39,302 bases of DNA from Spirochaetales bacterium (GCA_016929065.1 JAFGJO010000015.1:1-39302); one strand, 5' to 3'; positions 24,481 through 33,299 are shown, numbered from the stretch's first letter. The notes: generated by a model not told the origin, from the letters alone. Numbers and translations: made by a program.

Positions 24481-26976
24481 ATGTTTAAAGGACTGACAGA
24501 GCGGGCTCGCAAAATACTGACCATTATCGCTCATGAAGAGGCCAAAAAGAATAATGCTGACCAGCTTTTGCCAGAACATGTTGTGCTGGCACTGCTGAAA
24601 GAAGGGGAAGGCCTTGGTGTCCGCGCTCTGCAGCGGGTAAAAATTGATGTCCGCGACATGCAGCTCGAAATTGAAAAGAGCCTCCCGAAAAAGAAGGGCG
24701 CATTTGCCATAGGGACAATCGGCCCGTCAAAACGCGGAAAAAAGATGCTGGAGGTATCCGCCGAAGAGGCAAAAAGTATGGGGCATGAATATATTGGCAC
24801 AGAACACCTTCTGATTGCCGCGACCAAGGAACTGAACAGCGCAACCGCGAAATACCTTGCGAAATTCAATATTGATGTATCAACACTCCGCGAGGTCATT
24901 CTGCGGCTGAGCGGCATTCCCGACAACCGCGAAAAAAGCGGGCTGTCGAAGAAAAAACAGCTCGGTGCCCTCAAGCGGCCGACCCCCACGCTTGATGAAT
25001 TTTCACGCGATCTGACAGAGCTTGCGCGCAATGGAAAACTGGATCCGGTGATCGGCCGTCAGCGTGAAATCCAGCGTGTGATCCAGATACTCGCCCGACG
25101 GACAAAAAACAATCCCGTGCTTATCGGTGATCCTGGTGTCGGAAAAACCGCTATTGTGGAGGGACTTGCCCAGCGTATTGTCGATGCATCCGCACCGGAA
25201 GTGCTCATTGGAAAACGGGTCCTCACCCTGGATCTGGCATCGCTTGTTGCAGGCACGAAATACCGCGGCGAGTTCGAAGAAAGGCTGAAACGGGTGATGC
25301 GGGAGATTGCATCATCGGAGAACATTATTCTTTTTATTGATGAACTGCATACCATCATTGGCGCAGGCGGTGCAGAAGGGGCAATCGACGCTTCCAATAT
25401 GCTCAAACCGTCATTGTCGCGGGGGGAACTCCAGTGTATTGGTGCGACCACTTTGAATGAATACAAGAAATACATCGAGAAGGATGCTGCATTGGAACGG
25501 CGCTTCCAGACCATTTTTGTCAAGGAACCAACGGTTGATGAGACGATCCGGATTCTGCACGGAATCAAAAGCAAATATGAAGAACATCACCATGTCACCT
25601 ATACCGACAGGGCTGTTGATGCGGCCGCACATTTGTCGGGCCGGTATATTACCGACCGCCAGCTTCCGGACAAGGCAATTGATTTGATCGATGAAGCAGG
25701 CGCCAAGCGGCGGCTGTTAAACAGTGTCCGGCCGCAGGAACTGGTTGAGCTGGAAAAAGAAATAGAGAAACTGACAATCGAAAAAATAAACCTGGTCAAT
25801 TCGCAGAATTATGAAAAGGCCGCGGCAATCCGCGACAAAGTGCATCAGCTGAAGGAACATGTTGCAGAAATGAAAGGCAAGTGGGAGACAGAGGTGCACG
25901 GCGAGGAAAATGTTGTTGATTCGGACGAGATTCAGCAGGTTATTTCCGAGATGACAGATATTCCGCTTTCCCGCATTGTTGAGCAGGAATCTGAACGGCT
26001 GTTGAATATCGAGAATGAACTGCATGAGAAGATCATCGGGCAGGATGAGGCTATTGCCGTAGTCGCCGCCGCGATCAGACGTTCCCGCACAGGCCTGAGT
26101 TCTCCAAGAAGGCCGCTGGGATCATTTATTTTTCTGGGACCTACCGGTGTTGGAAAAACACTGCTTGCCAAAACACTCGCCGAATTTCTTTTCGGCGATC
26201 AGGATGCCCTGGTGCGCATCGACATGTCAGATTTCATGGAAAAACATAATGTCAGCCGCCTTGTCGGTGCTCCTCCCGGATACATTGGATATGAGGAAGG
26301 CGGACTGCTTACCGAAAAAATCCGCCGGCGTCAGTACAGTGTCATTCTGCTTGACGAAATTGAAAAGGCACATCCCGATGTATTCAATCTGCTGCTCCAG
26401 ATTCTGGAAGAAGGGCAGCTGCAGGATAACCTGGGGCATGTTGTTTCCTTTAGAAATACGGTACTGATCATGACCTCGAATGCCGGGGCACGGGATATTA
26501 ACCGCGACACTGCACTTGGATTCCGTTCCGAGGGCGGGATCATGAATTATACGGATATTAAAATATCCGCATTGACTGAACTCAAGCGGTTATTCAACCC
26601 GGAGTTTTTAAACCGGGTTGATGAAACAGTTGTCTTCCACAGTCTCAACAAAGACCATCTTGGCGAGATACTTGAAATACTGATCTGTGAAACTGTTGAG
26701 CGGCTTTCTGAAATGAAAATAAAGCTCGAGTTTAAAAAGAGGGCAAAACTCTTTCTTATCGACAAGGGGTATGATGAAAAATACGGTGCACGGCCGCTTC
26801 GACGGACACTGCAGAAGGAGATAGAGGACCCGTTGTCAATGAAAATATTGAAAGGCGAGTTTAAGCCGGAGGACAGTATCGTGATTGATGTGAAAAACGA
26901 TGAAATTGTTTTTCGTCCCGATAAAAAGAAAAAACAGATTGAGGAACCGGCTTTTGAGCAAATGGTCCAGTCATGA
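24481..26976 (+). CDS. clpC: ClpC, AAA+ unfoldase
   Basis: An 831-residue Hsp100 ATPase. It has an N-terminal double ClpN domain (1-150), D1 ATPase with GDPGVGKT (near 218) and Walker [19 protein letters not shown], a middle UVR-type coiled coil ([16 protein letters not shown]), D2 with GPTGVGKT (near 555) and [15 protein letters not shown], and a ClpP-contact-like LGF in ALGFRSEGG. It delivers damaged or arginine-phosphorylated proteins to ClpP. The ATG follows GGAGGTG and the mcsB stop directly. The operon ends in a strong terminator. Confidence 0.96.
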   Translation: MFKGLTERARKILTIIAHEEAKKNNADQLLPEHVVLALLKEGEGLGVRALQRVKIDVRDMQLEIEKSLPKKKGAFAIGTIGPSKRGKKMLEVSAEEAKSMGHEYIGTEHLLIAATKELNSATAKYLAKFNIDVSTLREVILRLSGIPDNREKSGLSKKKQLGALKRPTPTLDEFSRDLTELARNGKLDPVIGRQREIQRVIQILARRTKNNPVLIGDPGVGKTAIVEGLAQRIVDASAPEVLIGKRVLTLDLASLVAGTKYRGEFEERLKRVMREIASSENIILFIDELHTIIGAGGAEGAIDASNMLKPSLSRGELQCIGATTLNEYKKYIEKDAALERRFQTIFVKEPTVDETIRILHGIKSKYEEHHHVTYTDRAVDAAAHLSGRYITDRQLPDKAIDLIDEAGAKRRLLNSVRPQELVELEKEIEKLTIEKINLVNSQNYEKAAAIRDKVHQLKEHVAEMKGKWETEVHGEENVVDSDEIQQVISEMTDIPLSRIVEQESERLLNIENELHEKIIGQDEAIAVVAAAIRRSRTGLSSPRRPLGSFIFLGPTGVGKTLLAKTLAEFLFGDQDALVRIDMSDFMEKHNVSRLVGAPPGYIGYEEGGLLTEKIRRRQYSVILLDEIEKAHPDVFNLLLQILEEGQLQDNLGHVVSFRNTVLIMTSNAGARDINRDTALGFRSEGGIMNYTDIKISALTELKRLFNPEFLNRVDETVVFHSLNKDHLGEILEILICETVERLSEMKIKLEFKKRAKLFLIDKGYDEKYGARPLRRTLQKEIEDPLSMKILKGEFKPEDSIVIDVKNDEIVFRPDKKKKQIEEPAFEQMVQS

Positions 26977-26997
26977 GTTTTCGCAGTACACTCTATC

Positions 26998-27026
26998 GGT
27001 GCAGCAATACGCTGCACCTTTTTTTT
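26998..27026 (+). terminator. Rho-independent terminator after clpC
   Basis: A perfect 8-bp stem GGTGCAGC / GCTGCACC, 5-base loop, then eight T. Confidence 0.95.
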
Positions 27027-27056
27027 AAGGGGAATCATACGGGATGAATCCTGCGC

Positions 27057-27085
27057 TTGCAAAAGCCCTGTCTTTGTACTATGAT
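27057..27085 (+). promoter_or_regulatory. Promoter giving a nearly leaderless murC mRNA
   Basis: TTGCAA (27057-27062), 17-base spacer, TATGAT (27080-27085), 7 bases to the ATG at 27093. It lies directly after the clpC terminator, where murC needs its own start. No Shine-Dalgarno is upstream of 27093. Confidence 0.55.
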
Positions 27086-27092
27086 GCTCACC

Positions 27093-28565
27093 ATGAAATT
27101 GGAGCTCGCATTTACCGAGTGCAGTACAATGCGCATTCACATGGTGGGGATAAAAGGGGTGGGAATGACCGCCCTTGCCGAAATACTGCATGCCCGGGGG
27201 GCACTTCTTTCCGGTTCCGACACGCCGGAGATTTTTTTTACCGATGCAATTCTTTCAGCGCTGCATATTCCTGTTGTGCAGGAATTCAGTGAAAACAATA
27301 TTTCCAAAGACATACAATATGTTGTCTATTCTGCCGCCTATTCTGCCCAAACCAATCCTGAACTGATAAAGGCCCTGCAACTGAATATCCCGATTCTCTC
27401 TTATCCCGAGGCTTTGGGCCTGCTTTCAAAAACAATGAAAAGCGCAGGAATTGCCGGCGTACATGGAAAGACAACCACCACTGCGATGACGGGCGTGTGC
27501 CTTCGAGCGCTTGAAACACCCGCCACCATTCTTGTCGGCTCTGCGGTTCCCGACTTCAACAACCGTGCAACCAGTATTCAGGGAGACCGGTTTTTTGTGG
27601 CTGAAACATGCGAATACCGGCGGCATTTTCTTTCTTTCTCACCGTCATATATTGTGCTTACCAGTATTGAAGCGGATCATCTGGATTATTATTCCGGATA
27701 CGATGATATTTTCGAAGCCTTCTATTCGTATTGCAGCAGCCTGCCTCCAAACGGGGTGTTAATTTACTGTGCCGACGATCCAGGCGCCGCAGCGCTAAAG
27801 GAAAAACTGGCTGCGGTCCGCGGGGATATTGCCTGTATTCCGTACGGATTCACGGCAGAGGGCGCGTACAGGATCACCAGTACTTCCCGCGACGAAGGGA
27901 TACAAACATTCAGCATCGCCGGCATGAAGGAACCATTCTGTGTGTCTCTGCCGGGAATGCATATGATTCTGGATGCGGTTGCTGCAATCGCCGTTTCGAG
28001 GACGATTGCTCTCGATGACGGGAAAAAAATGTCTGATGAGCAGATGAGGATCATGGCGAAAGCGCTCTGCCAGTTCCGCAGCACAAAACGGCGTTCTGAA
28101 ATTATAGGGGAAGCACAAGGCATTCTGTTCATGGACGACTATGCGCATCATCCGAGCGCGATTGCCGCGACACTTGCCGGATTGCGTGATTTTTATCCGT
28201 CGAAAAGAATTATTGTAGACTTCATGTCCCATACCTATTCACGGACACATTATCTTTTAAAAGAGTTTTCTTCAAGTTTTCCCGATGCCGACATGGTTAT
28301 TCTTCACAAGATTTATGCATCAGCACGGGAAAAAAAGGGTTCAGAGATTTCAGGAGAAGACCTGTTTTTCGAAACAAAGAAACACCATGATAATGTACAT
28401 TATTTTGAGGAAGTGATGGATGCACAAGAATTTCTTTTGAACACCTTAACGCAGGGTGATCTTTTTATTACAATGGGCGCGGGGGACAACTGGCATCTCT
28501 CGCACGACCTCTTTGCAACAATTAATTCAGGTGCTGCCGGGAAGGAAAGGAACAATACGGTATGA
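27093..28565 (+). CDS. murC: MurC, UDP-N-acetylmuramate-L-alanine ligase
   Basis: About 490 residues, in the cytosolic peptidoglycan pathway: it adds L-Ala to UDP-MurNAc. Motifs are HMVGIKGVGMTALAEIL (near 17-33), ATP site VHGKTTTTAM, CEYRRHFLSFSP, EADHLDYY, and C-terminal MDDYAHHPSAIAATL and SHTYSRTHYLL. The N-terminal GxGxxG is slightly altered (GIKGVG), as in other spirochaetal MurC. The start is uncertain: 27093 fits a leaderless promoter; 27129 is an alternative; a ribosome-binding site at 27027-27032 serves an ATG at 27044 in another frame and is rejected. Its end overlaps yicC by 4 bases. Confidence 0.93.
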   Translation: MKLELAFTECSTMRIHMVGIKGVGMTALAEILHARGALLSGSDTPEIFFTDAILSALHIPVVQEFSENNISKDIQYVVYSAAYSAQTNPELIKALQLNIPILSYPEALGLLSKTMKSAGIAGVHGKTTTTAMTGVCLRALETPATILVGSAVPDFNNRATSIQGDRFFVAETCEYRRHFLSFSPSYIVLTSIEADHLDYYSGYDDIFEAFYSYCSSLPPNGVLIYCADDPGAAALKEKLAAVRGDIACIPYGFTAEGAYRITSTSRDEGIQTFSIAGMKEPFCVSLPGMHMILDAVAAIAVSRTIALDDGKKMSDEQMRIMAKALCQFRSTKRRSEIIGEAQGILFMDDYAHHPSAIAATLAGLRDFYPSKRIIVDFMSHTYSRTHYLLKEFSSSFPDADMVILHKIYASAREKKGSEISGEDLFFETKKHHDNVHYFEEVMDAQEFLLNTLTQGDLFITMGAGDNWHLSHDLFATINSGAAGKERNNTV

Positions 28566-29428
28566 AAAGTATGACAGGCTTCGGCTACAGTGAACAGGTG
28601 ACAGATGAATTTTCGATTACCGCTGAAATGAAATCATATAACAACCGGTATCTTGATCTGAACATCAATCTGCCGCCGGTACTTTCTCCGCTGGAAGAAC
28701 AGGTGCGGAAACATCTTTCGGAACACATCAGCCGCGGACGGGTGGATGTGTATATCAAAATGAGAGAATTTATTACTGCCTCTGAAATTGTCGTGGACGA
28801 AGATGCGGTGAAAAAGCACATGCAGGCGCTGCAAAAGCTTGCTGATATTGCGGGTATTGATGAAAAAATACATCTGTCACATCTCCTCAGGATCGACGGG
28901 CTTTTAAAAAGTTATTCGATATTCGATCCCGACAAATACTGGAATATTTTGTCGCCCATTCTTGAAGACTGTCTCTCCAAGCTTGATGTTTCGCGTGTCA
29001 AAGAGGGAAAAACCATCGAAAAAGATGTGCTTGGCCTTATTGATGCATTGAACAAAGAGGTGGAACTTATCACCAGAGAAGTCCCCAAATTTGAAGAAAA
29101 AATAAAAACAATGGTCACAGACAAATTCAGGGAAATCCTCGAGAATCAGGTTGATGAGAACCGTGTGCTGCAGGAAATTGCGTCTTTGTTTATCCGCTAT
29201 GATATTAATGAAGAGCTGTCACGACTTTCAGCCCATTTGAAAAGTTTTCAGGATACCATTCATACAGACACATTGGTTGGAAGAAAACTTGATTTTTTAT
29301 GTCAGGAGCTGAACCGGGAAGTGAACACAATCGGATCAAAAAGCATTGTCGTCGCAATAAACAATTCGGTGGTCAACTGCAAGGAAGTCATCGAACGGAT
29401 ACGGGAGCAGTTGAGGAATGTCGAATAA
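28562..29428 (+). CDS. yicC: YicC/YloC-family RNase-like protein
   Basis: A 288-residue protein beginning MKSMTGFGYSE, the family hallmark, with a C-terminal LDFLCQELNREVNTIGSKS motif that is the conserved core of YicC/YloC. Members are reported to be metal-dependent endoribonucleases linked to RNA turnover. An AAGGAA site is upstream; the ATG overlaps the murC stop (ATGA). It overlaps the next gene by 11 bases. Confidence 0.95.
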   Translation: MKSMTGFGYSEQVTDEFSITAEMKSYNNRYLDLNINLPPVLSPLEEQVRKHLSEHISRGRVDVYIKMREFITASEIVVDEDAVKKHMQALQKLADIAGIDEKIHLSHLLRIDGLLKSYSIFDPDKYWNILSPILEDCLSKLDVSRVKEGKTIEKDVLGLIDALNKEVELITREVPKFEEKIKTMVTDKFREILENQVDENRVLQEIASLFIRYDINEELSRLSAHLKSFQDTIHTDTLVGRKLDFLCQELNREVNTIGSKSIVVAINNSVVNCKEVIERIREQLRNVE

Positions 29429-29936
29429 CAGGATTATTGCAATCAGCGGCCAAAGCGGCTGCGGTAATTCATCGGTCTCAAAGATTGTCGCAGAGCAGCT
29501 GCATCTCAGGTTCATCAATTACACATTTCATGACATGGCTGATGAACTGAAAATGCCGTTTCCCGACCTTATGAAAGCTGCAGAACAGGATTCACAGTAC
29601 GATCTTGAACTTGATCGCAAGCAGGTGGCATTCGCCCTGCGCGGAGAGTGTATCCTGGGGTCACGGCTGGCAATCTGGCTTTTAAAAGACCTGGCTGTAA
29701 AAATATACCTGGATGCTTCTGTTGAAATACGCTCACAGCGGATCGCCGCGCGGGAACAGAAACCGTTTAAGACTGCATTAAAAGAGACAGCTGAACGCGA
29801 CCAGCGCGACCATGACCGGTTTATGAAGCTGTACAGCATTGATAATGACCGCTATGATTTTGCAGACCTGATCATCAACACCGAAGAAGGCGATCAGTAT
29901 TTCGTGGCCAAAAGGATAATTGATTTCCTCTGTTAA
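29418..29936 (+). CDS. Cytidylate-kinase-like P-loop protein with non-canonical P-loop
   Basis: A 172-residue protein of the short, archaeal-type (d)CMP-kinase-like group. The P-loop reads SGQSGCGNSSVSK (9-21 region), with Asn where nearly all P-loop kinases have the catalytic Lys. Other blocks fit: RFINYTFHDMADEL, ELDRKQVAFALRGECILGSRLA, and IYLDASVEIRSQRIAARE with the LID-region Arg residues. Family relatives act as CMP/dCMP kinases. The missing Lys makes activity uncertain; Asn is shared by other spirochaetal family members as I remember. A terminator follows within 25 bases. Confidence 0.8.
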   Translation: MSNNRIIAISGQSGCGNSSVSKIVAEQLHLRFINYTFHDMADELKMPFPDLMKAAEQDSQYDLELDRKQVAFALRGECILGSRLAIWLLKDLAVKIYLDASVEIRSQRIAAREQKPFKTALKETAERDQRDHDRFMKLYSIDNDRYDFADLIINTEEGDQYFVAKRIIDFLC

Positions 29937-29960
29937 AAATGATTGCATCATTCAGGTTGT

Positions 29961-29988
29961 ACACCAGCAATCACTCCGGTGTTTTTTT
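29961..29988 (+). terminator. Terminator after the murC-yicC-kinase run
   Basis: A 5-bp stem ACACC / GGTGT with a 12-base loop and seven T. The stem is short but the T run is good. Confidence 0.6.
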
Positions 29989-30004
29989 CCTTTCAAATTG
30001 TTAC

Positions 30005-30034
30005 TTGACAATTCCGGAGCATGAATCAATAATT
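30005..30034 (+). promoter_or_regulatory. Candidate promoter of the multi-pass membrane protein gene
   Basis: TTGACA (30005-30010) and ATAATT (30029-30034) with an 18-base spacer. It would give a leader of about 115 bases that includes the hairpin at 30044-30064. Confidence 0.5.
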
Positions 30035-30043
30035 AAAACAGTT

Positions 30044-30064
30044 CCCTGATGAATTAAATCAGGG
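30044..30064 (+). repeat. Inverted repeat in a long leader
   Basis: CCCTGAT - 7 bases - ATCAGGG, a perfect 7-bp stem with no T run, close to the predicted transcription start. It could be an operator or an RNA hairpin. The remaining bases 30065-30156 show only the AAAAGGAG site. Confidence 0.5.
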
Positions 30065-30156
30065 TTGTCCGGGAATCTGCTGTAAAAAGTAGCCCGTCTA
30101 TTACATCATTCAGGCCTGGTGAATAATCATACAGTCTGTCCAGAAAAGGAGTTTTT

Positions 30157-31077
30157 ATGGAAAACACACAAGCTGCAAATTCAGTAAGCGCGGGAATCGC
30201 CCTGCGGGAAGGCTGGAATTTCGCAAAAAAAAATTACGGGAAACTGTTTCTGATATTTCTTGTCGGCGGCCTCATTATCGGAGCAGTCACGGGAATTACA
30301 TACGGAATTGCAGCATTGTCGAACACCGCCATGTACGGATGGATGCATAATTCCGGCCTGCTAATGATTGTCGTAACGATTCTGAATGTGATTTTGACAT
30401 CGATTTATTTTGCCGTTATTTTTCTTGTCGATTTTCCCATTTACGTCGGAATTTTTTCGGCGGTAAAAAAAGGAATGGCCGGAGAGCAGTTCGACGTCGC
30501 TGATATTTTTACTCCGTTTAAAACGAATTATAAAAATGTTGTGCTCACCGGAATGGCAGTTGTGGGAATCCTTCTTGCAACAATGGTCACTGCCTTTGGT
30601 ATTCTGGGGGGATTGGAGTCGTTTCTCTACAGACTGTCTCATGACAACTTTATCCCGCTGTTCGGCGGGCTTGTCCCCTTATATTATATCGCCGCATTTG
30701 CATTCATCTTTGTCATCAATATTTTTCTTCTGTATGCATACCTCATTGTCATCGATACAGACATGAAGGCAGGAAAAGTCATTTCGCGGTCTTTTGCGTA
30801 TGGCAGGAAATACCTCAAACCGACACTCCTGTATGTGCTTGCATTTATCGGGGTTGCCGTTGTCGTGAGCCTTGCGATGGGAATTATCATCGGGATTTTC
30901 ACTTTTATTGATTTCGCGGTGATGCAGGCAGCAAATATGTCTGTTCCGATTTTTTCAATTATCTCGGCCGTGATCGCGGTTATCGGGATGATACTGATCA
31001 TGCCTGTAATCGGGGGCTGGTCATACGGGACGTGTACGCATCTGTATCTGCAGATAAAAAAGAACAATCCTTCATAG
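30157..31077 (+). CDS. Multi-pass membrane protein, unknown function
   Basis: A 306-residue protein with about six TM helices (GKLFLIFLVGGLIIGAVTGI; LLMIVVTILNVILTSIYFAVIF; VVLTGMAVVGILLATMVTAF; ...; IGVAVVVSLAMGIIIGIF; IISAVIAVIGMILIMPVIGG). Its layout resembles DUF975/DUF4013-like integral membrane proteins found in many bacteria, but I cannot name a function. AAAAGGAG precedes the ATG. It stands alone between terminators. Confidence 0.65.
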   Translation: MENTQAANSVSAGIALREGWNFAKKNYGKLFLIFLVGGLIIGAVTGITYGIAALSNTAMYGWMHNSGLLMIVVTILNVILTSIYFAVIFLVDFPIYVGIFSAVKKGMAGEQFDVADIFTPFKTNYKNVVLTGMAVVGILLATMVTAFGILGGLESFLYRLSHDNFIPLFGGLVPLYYIAAFAFIFVINIFLLYAYLIVIDTDMKAGKVISRSFAYGRKYLKPTLLYVLAFIGVAVVVSLAMGIIIGIFTFIDFAVMQAANMSVPIFSIISAVIAVIGMILIMPVIGGWSYGTCTHLYLQIKKNNPS

Positions 31078-31090
31078 AAATGGTATTTCG

Positions 31091-31132
31091 GGCTGTTCAA
31101 ACCAGAATAATGTGGTGTGGACAGCCTTTTTT
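31091..31132 (+). terminator. Terminator after the membrane-protein gene
   Basis: GGCTGTTC / GGACAGCC, an 8-bp stem with one G-U pair and a 20-base loop, followed by six T. Confidence 0.8.
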
Positions 31133-31208
31133 CCTTTACAAAACAAAAAAAACGTAGTATAAGTAAACTAACTACCAGAATGCTTCCAACATTATAGGAG
31201 AATACAAG

Positions 31209-31400
31209 GTGATACTACCGTTGAAAGAACTCATCCGGGAAACCGGGAATATGTATATACTTACCTGTGCGGCAATCAAGCGCGTTTTGCAGCTGAGTGT
31301 GGCAGGCGATGAAGAAGTCCACAAAAACCACGGGAAAATCGTATCTGTTGCAATAAAACAGATTCTTGAAAAAAGGATTGAATACAAACTCGAAGAATAA
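31209..31400 (+). CDS. rpoZ: RNA polymerase omega subunit
   Basis: A 63-residue protein matching the omega subunit pattern: a hydrophobic first helix, TGNMYILTCAAIKRVLQL (12-29), then GKIVSVAIKQILEKRIEY (42-59). Omega helps assemble RNA polymerase. The GTG start has AGGAGA upstream. It is a short spirochaetal form. It overlaps the next gene by 35 bases, which couples it to miaA. Confidence 0.85.
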   Translation: MILPLKELIRETGNMYILTCAAIKRVLQLSVAGDEEVHKNHGKIVSVAIKQILEKRIEYKLEE

Positions 31401-32307
31401 AATCCCGGTCTGTATACTCTTTGGGCCGACCGGCGTCGGAAAAACAGAAATTATTGCAGAATGTCTTTCTGACAAGTATGAAGTAGTCAATGCGGATGCA
31501 ACACAGGTTTATCAATTTCTGGATATCGGTTCGGCCAAACCTTCTCTGTCACTTCGAAAACAGATTCCCCACCATCTGGTTGACATCGTTGACCCGGCAG
31601 AACAGTTTACTGTTGCGGATTTTGTAAAACTGGCAGATCGCGCTGTACAGGATATTGCATCCCGCGGCAAGCGGCCTGTAGTTGCAGGAGGGACTGCGTT
31701 TTACATAAAGAATTTTCTGTATGGGACCCCTCCGTCACCTCCGTCAGACCCGGAGACTCGCCGCATCCTGGAACAGGAATGCAAAGCCAAAGGCCTGGAG
31801 CATATGCATCAGGAACTTGCCCATCTAGACAAAAGAAGTGCTGAACGGATTAACGAGAATGATGAATACAGAATCCTGCGCGCTCTTGAGGTGTTCAGGA
31901 CAAGCGGCAAACCGCTTTCTGCATTCCCGGTTCCAAAAGCATTCCGCGGACAGTACCGGTTTTGTCTGCTTGGGTTGTTTCGGGAACGGGCACAGCTGAT
32001 CGACCGGATATTCCGGCGTGTCGATGCCATGTTTGATGAAGGGCTTGCCGATGAGGTCGCAGCACTTGTTAAAAAGGGGTATACAGAAAGAGATCCCGGA
32101 TTTCGCGGGATAGGGTATGCAGAGTTCTTTGGCTTCTACGAGGGACATGGTTCGATAGAAAGTGTCAGGGAGCAAATAAAACTCCATTCACGGCAGTATG
32201 CAAAGCGTCAGATGACGTTTTTCCGCAGCCTTCCGGATGTTGAGTGGTTTTCGCCTGAAGACATAGATAAAATATCAGACAGAATCGCGGCCTTTTTTGA
32301 GCGCTAA
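31366..32307 (+). CDS. miaA: MiaA, tRNA dimethylallyltransferase
   Basis: A 313-residue tRNA dimethylallyltransferase, which prenylates A37 of tRNAs reading U-starting codons. The P-loop is GPTGVGKTE (19-27), then NADATQVYQFLDIGSAKPS, HHLVDIVDPAEQFTV, VAGGTAFYIKNFLYG and RGIGYAEFFGFYEG. The start is uncertain. TTG at 31366 lies inside rpoZ and has no Shine-Dalgarno, so translation is probably coupled to rpoZ; TTG at 31378 has AAGGA too close to it. The 74 bases after the stop hold no gene. Confidence 0.93.
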   Translation: MKKGLNTNSKNKIPVCILFGPTGVGKTEIIAECLSDKYEVVNADATQVYQFLDIGSAKPSLSLRKQIPHHLVDIVDPAEQFTVADFVKLADRAVQDIASRGKRPVVAGGTAFYIKNFLYGTPPSPPSDPETRRILEQECKAKGLEHMHQELAHLDKRSAERINENDEYRILRALEVFRTSGKPLSAFPVPKAFRGQYRFCLLGLFRERAQLIDRIFRRVDAMFDEGLADEVAALVKKGYTERDPGFRGIGYAEFFGFYEGHGSIESVREQIKLHSRQYAKRQMTFFRSLPDVEWFSPEDIDKISDRIAAFFER

Positions 32308-32381
32308 ATATATGAATATTTGAAAAAGTGCCTTGACTTTAAGCCGGTTTTATGGGAATAATACCGTCTATTGGAAAAGAA

Positions 32382-32410
32382 CTGACAATTTGCAGAATTA
32401 TCTGTATAGT
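32382..32410 (+). promoter_or_regulatory. Promoter of the bS22-like gene and flgH
   Basis: CTGACA (32382-32387), 17-base spacer, TATAGT (32405-32410). The predicted start is near 32417, leaving a 44-base leader. The surrounding 32411-32444 is A/T-rich. Confidence 0.5.
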
Positions 32411-32460
32411 ATTACATTATAATATTGACAGTTATTTTATTCAGAAAGGGGTGAGCGCGA

Positions 32461-32556
32461 GTGCCTTGCGGAAGAAAACGGAAACGACATAAAATTGCCA
32501 CACACAAACGGAAAAAAAAGCTGAGAAAAAACCGTCACAAGAAGAAAATCCGTTAA
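32461..32556 (+). CDS. 31-residue basic protein of AURKAIP1/COX24 (bS22-like) type
   Basis: A 31-codon gene. AAAGGGGTGA lies upstream of a GTG start. The protein reads MPCGRKRKRHKIATHKRKK and then KLRKNRHKKKIR, almost all Lys, Arg and His. This is the signature of the AURKAIP1/COX24-domain small proteins that bind the small ribosomal subunit (the bS22 type). It shares an upstream promoter with the next gene. Very short genes of this type are often missed. Confidence 0.85.
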   Translation: MPCGRKRKRHKIATHKRKKKLRKNRHKKKIR

Positions 32557-32570
32557 ATTTAATGGGCTTT

Positions 32571-32591
32571 CCTGCTGATAATATAAGCAGG
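32571..32591 (+). promoter_or_regulatory. Hairpin overlapping the flgH-like ribosome-binding site
   Basis: CCTGCT - 9 bases - AGCAGG, a perfect 6-bp stem whose 3' half covers most of the AGGAG at 32589-32593. It could hide the ribosome-binding site until unfolded. Confidence 0.45.
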
Positions 32592-32599
32592 AGCTTTAT

Positions 32600-33274
32600 A
32601 TGAAACAATTATTGTTTGGATTAACTGTATGTTTTTTTCTTTCAGGGACGGCAATTGCCGACAGCCTCTGGGAAGAAAATTTTAATGGATATATTGCGGG
32701 AAGCAGCACATTACGAGCCGGAGATATTGTTACTATAATAATCGACTCCGGCTTTTCTTTTCAGTTCACCTCTTCAAGTAAAGATACAAAATCAATCACG
32801 TTTGAATTTGCCGGCGGGGAATACGGCAACCTCTTCTCGTTTCTGCCCACCGGGAGGTCGGGTCAGGATATGAGTCTGCGCGGGGGAGATTCCTATACCC
32901 TCGAAGCGGAGATTTCCGCACGGATTACCCAGGTAGACCAGTTCGGCAAGCTGATCCTTTTGGGCAACAAGGTGGTACAATTCGAAGGGAAACAGGAAAC
33001 CATCACGTTCTCGGGCCGCATCGATCCAAAGGTGGTGGATGCAAACAAGCAGGTAGATTTTTCAAAGGTGGAAAATGCCCGGCTTATTTTTACCAGTTTT
33101 CTTACCCCAGCTGCTGATACGATTACCCAGGCTGACATCGAAGAAGTCGTTGAGGAAATTACTGCGCCGGACGGAACGGTCACTGAAAAACGGACCACGA
33201 GGATTCGTGATGAACGCAAGCGGCAGCTTATTCTTCTTTATTTGAACCGTATCTCTGATATTGTATTTCAATAG
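32600..33274 (+). CDS. flgH: FlgH-like (L-ring family) exported protein
   Basis: A 224-residue protein resembling the flagellar L-ring protein. Landmarks in order are DSLWEENFNGY near 20-31, LRAGDIVTIIIDS at 38-50, a Ser-rich stretch, an ISARITQV strand, GKLILLGNKVVQFEGKQETI and SGRIDPKVVDANKQV with NARLIF, all in the family order. FlgH is usually an outer-membrane lipoprotein; here the signal peptide (FLSGTAIADSLW) has no lipobox Cys, so it is probably not lipidated. In a spirochaete with periplasmic flagella an outer-membrane bushing is not expected, so the role may differ. GGAG precedes the ATG; the hairpin at 32571-32591 overlaps it. Confidence 0.8.
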   Translation: MKQLLFGLTVCFFLSGTAIADSLWEENFNGYIAGSSTLRAGDIVTIIIDSGFSFQFTSSSKDTKSITFEFAGGEYGNLFSFLPTGRSGQDMSLRGGDSYTLEAEISARITQVDQFGKLILLGNKVVQFEGKQETITFSGRIDPKVVDANKQVDFSKVENARLIFTSFLTPAADTITQADIEEVVEEITAPDGTVTEKRTTRIRDERKRQLILLYLNRISDIVFQ

Positions 33275-33283
33275 TTCGGGAAG

Positions 33284-33299
33284 AAGCAAGAAATTGCTT
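33284..33299. terminator. Weak hairpin between convergent genes
   Basis: AAGCAA - GAAA - TTGCTT, a 6-bp stem between the FlgH-like stop and the exonuclease stop, which it touches. It has no long T run on either strand, so termination in either direction is uncertain. Confidence 0.3.

Noticed and set aside
27044-27292. Short open frame before murC with AAGGGG upstream
   Set aside because: It is out of frame with murC and its product looks like a shifted reading of murC codons, although its ribosome-binding site makes murC's start less certain.
29937-30156. tRNA or small RNA gene in the intergenic gap
   Set aside because: No cloverleaf or GTTCGA-type T-loop; the gap is explained by a terminator, a promoter and an inverted repeat.
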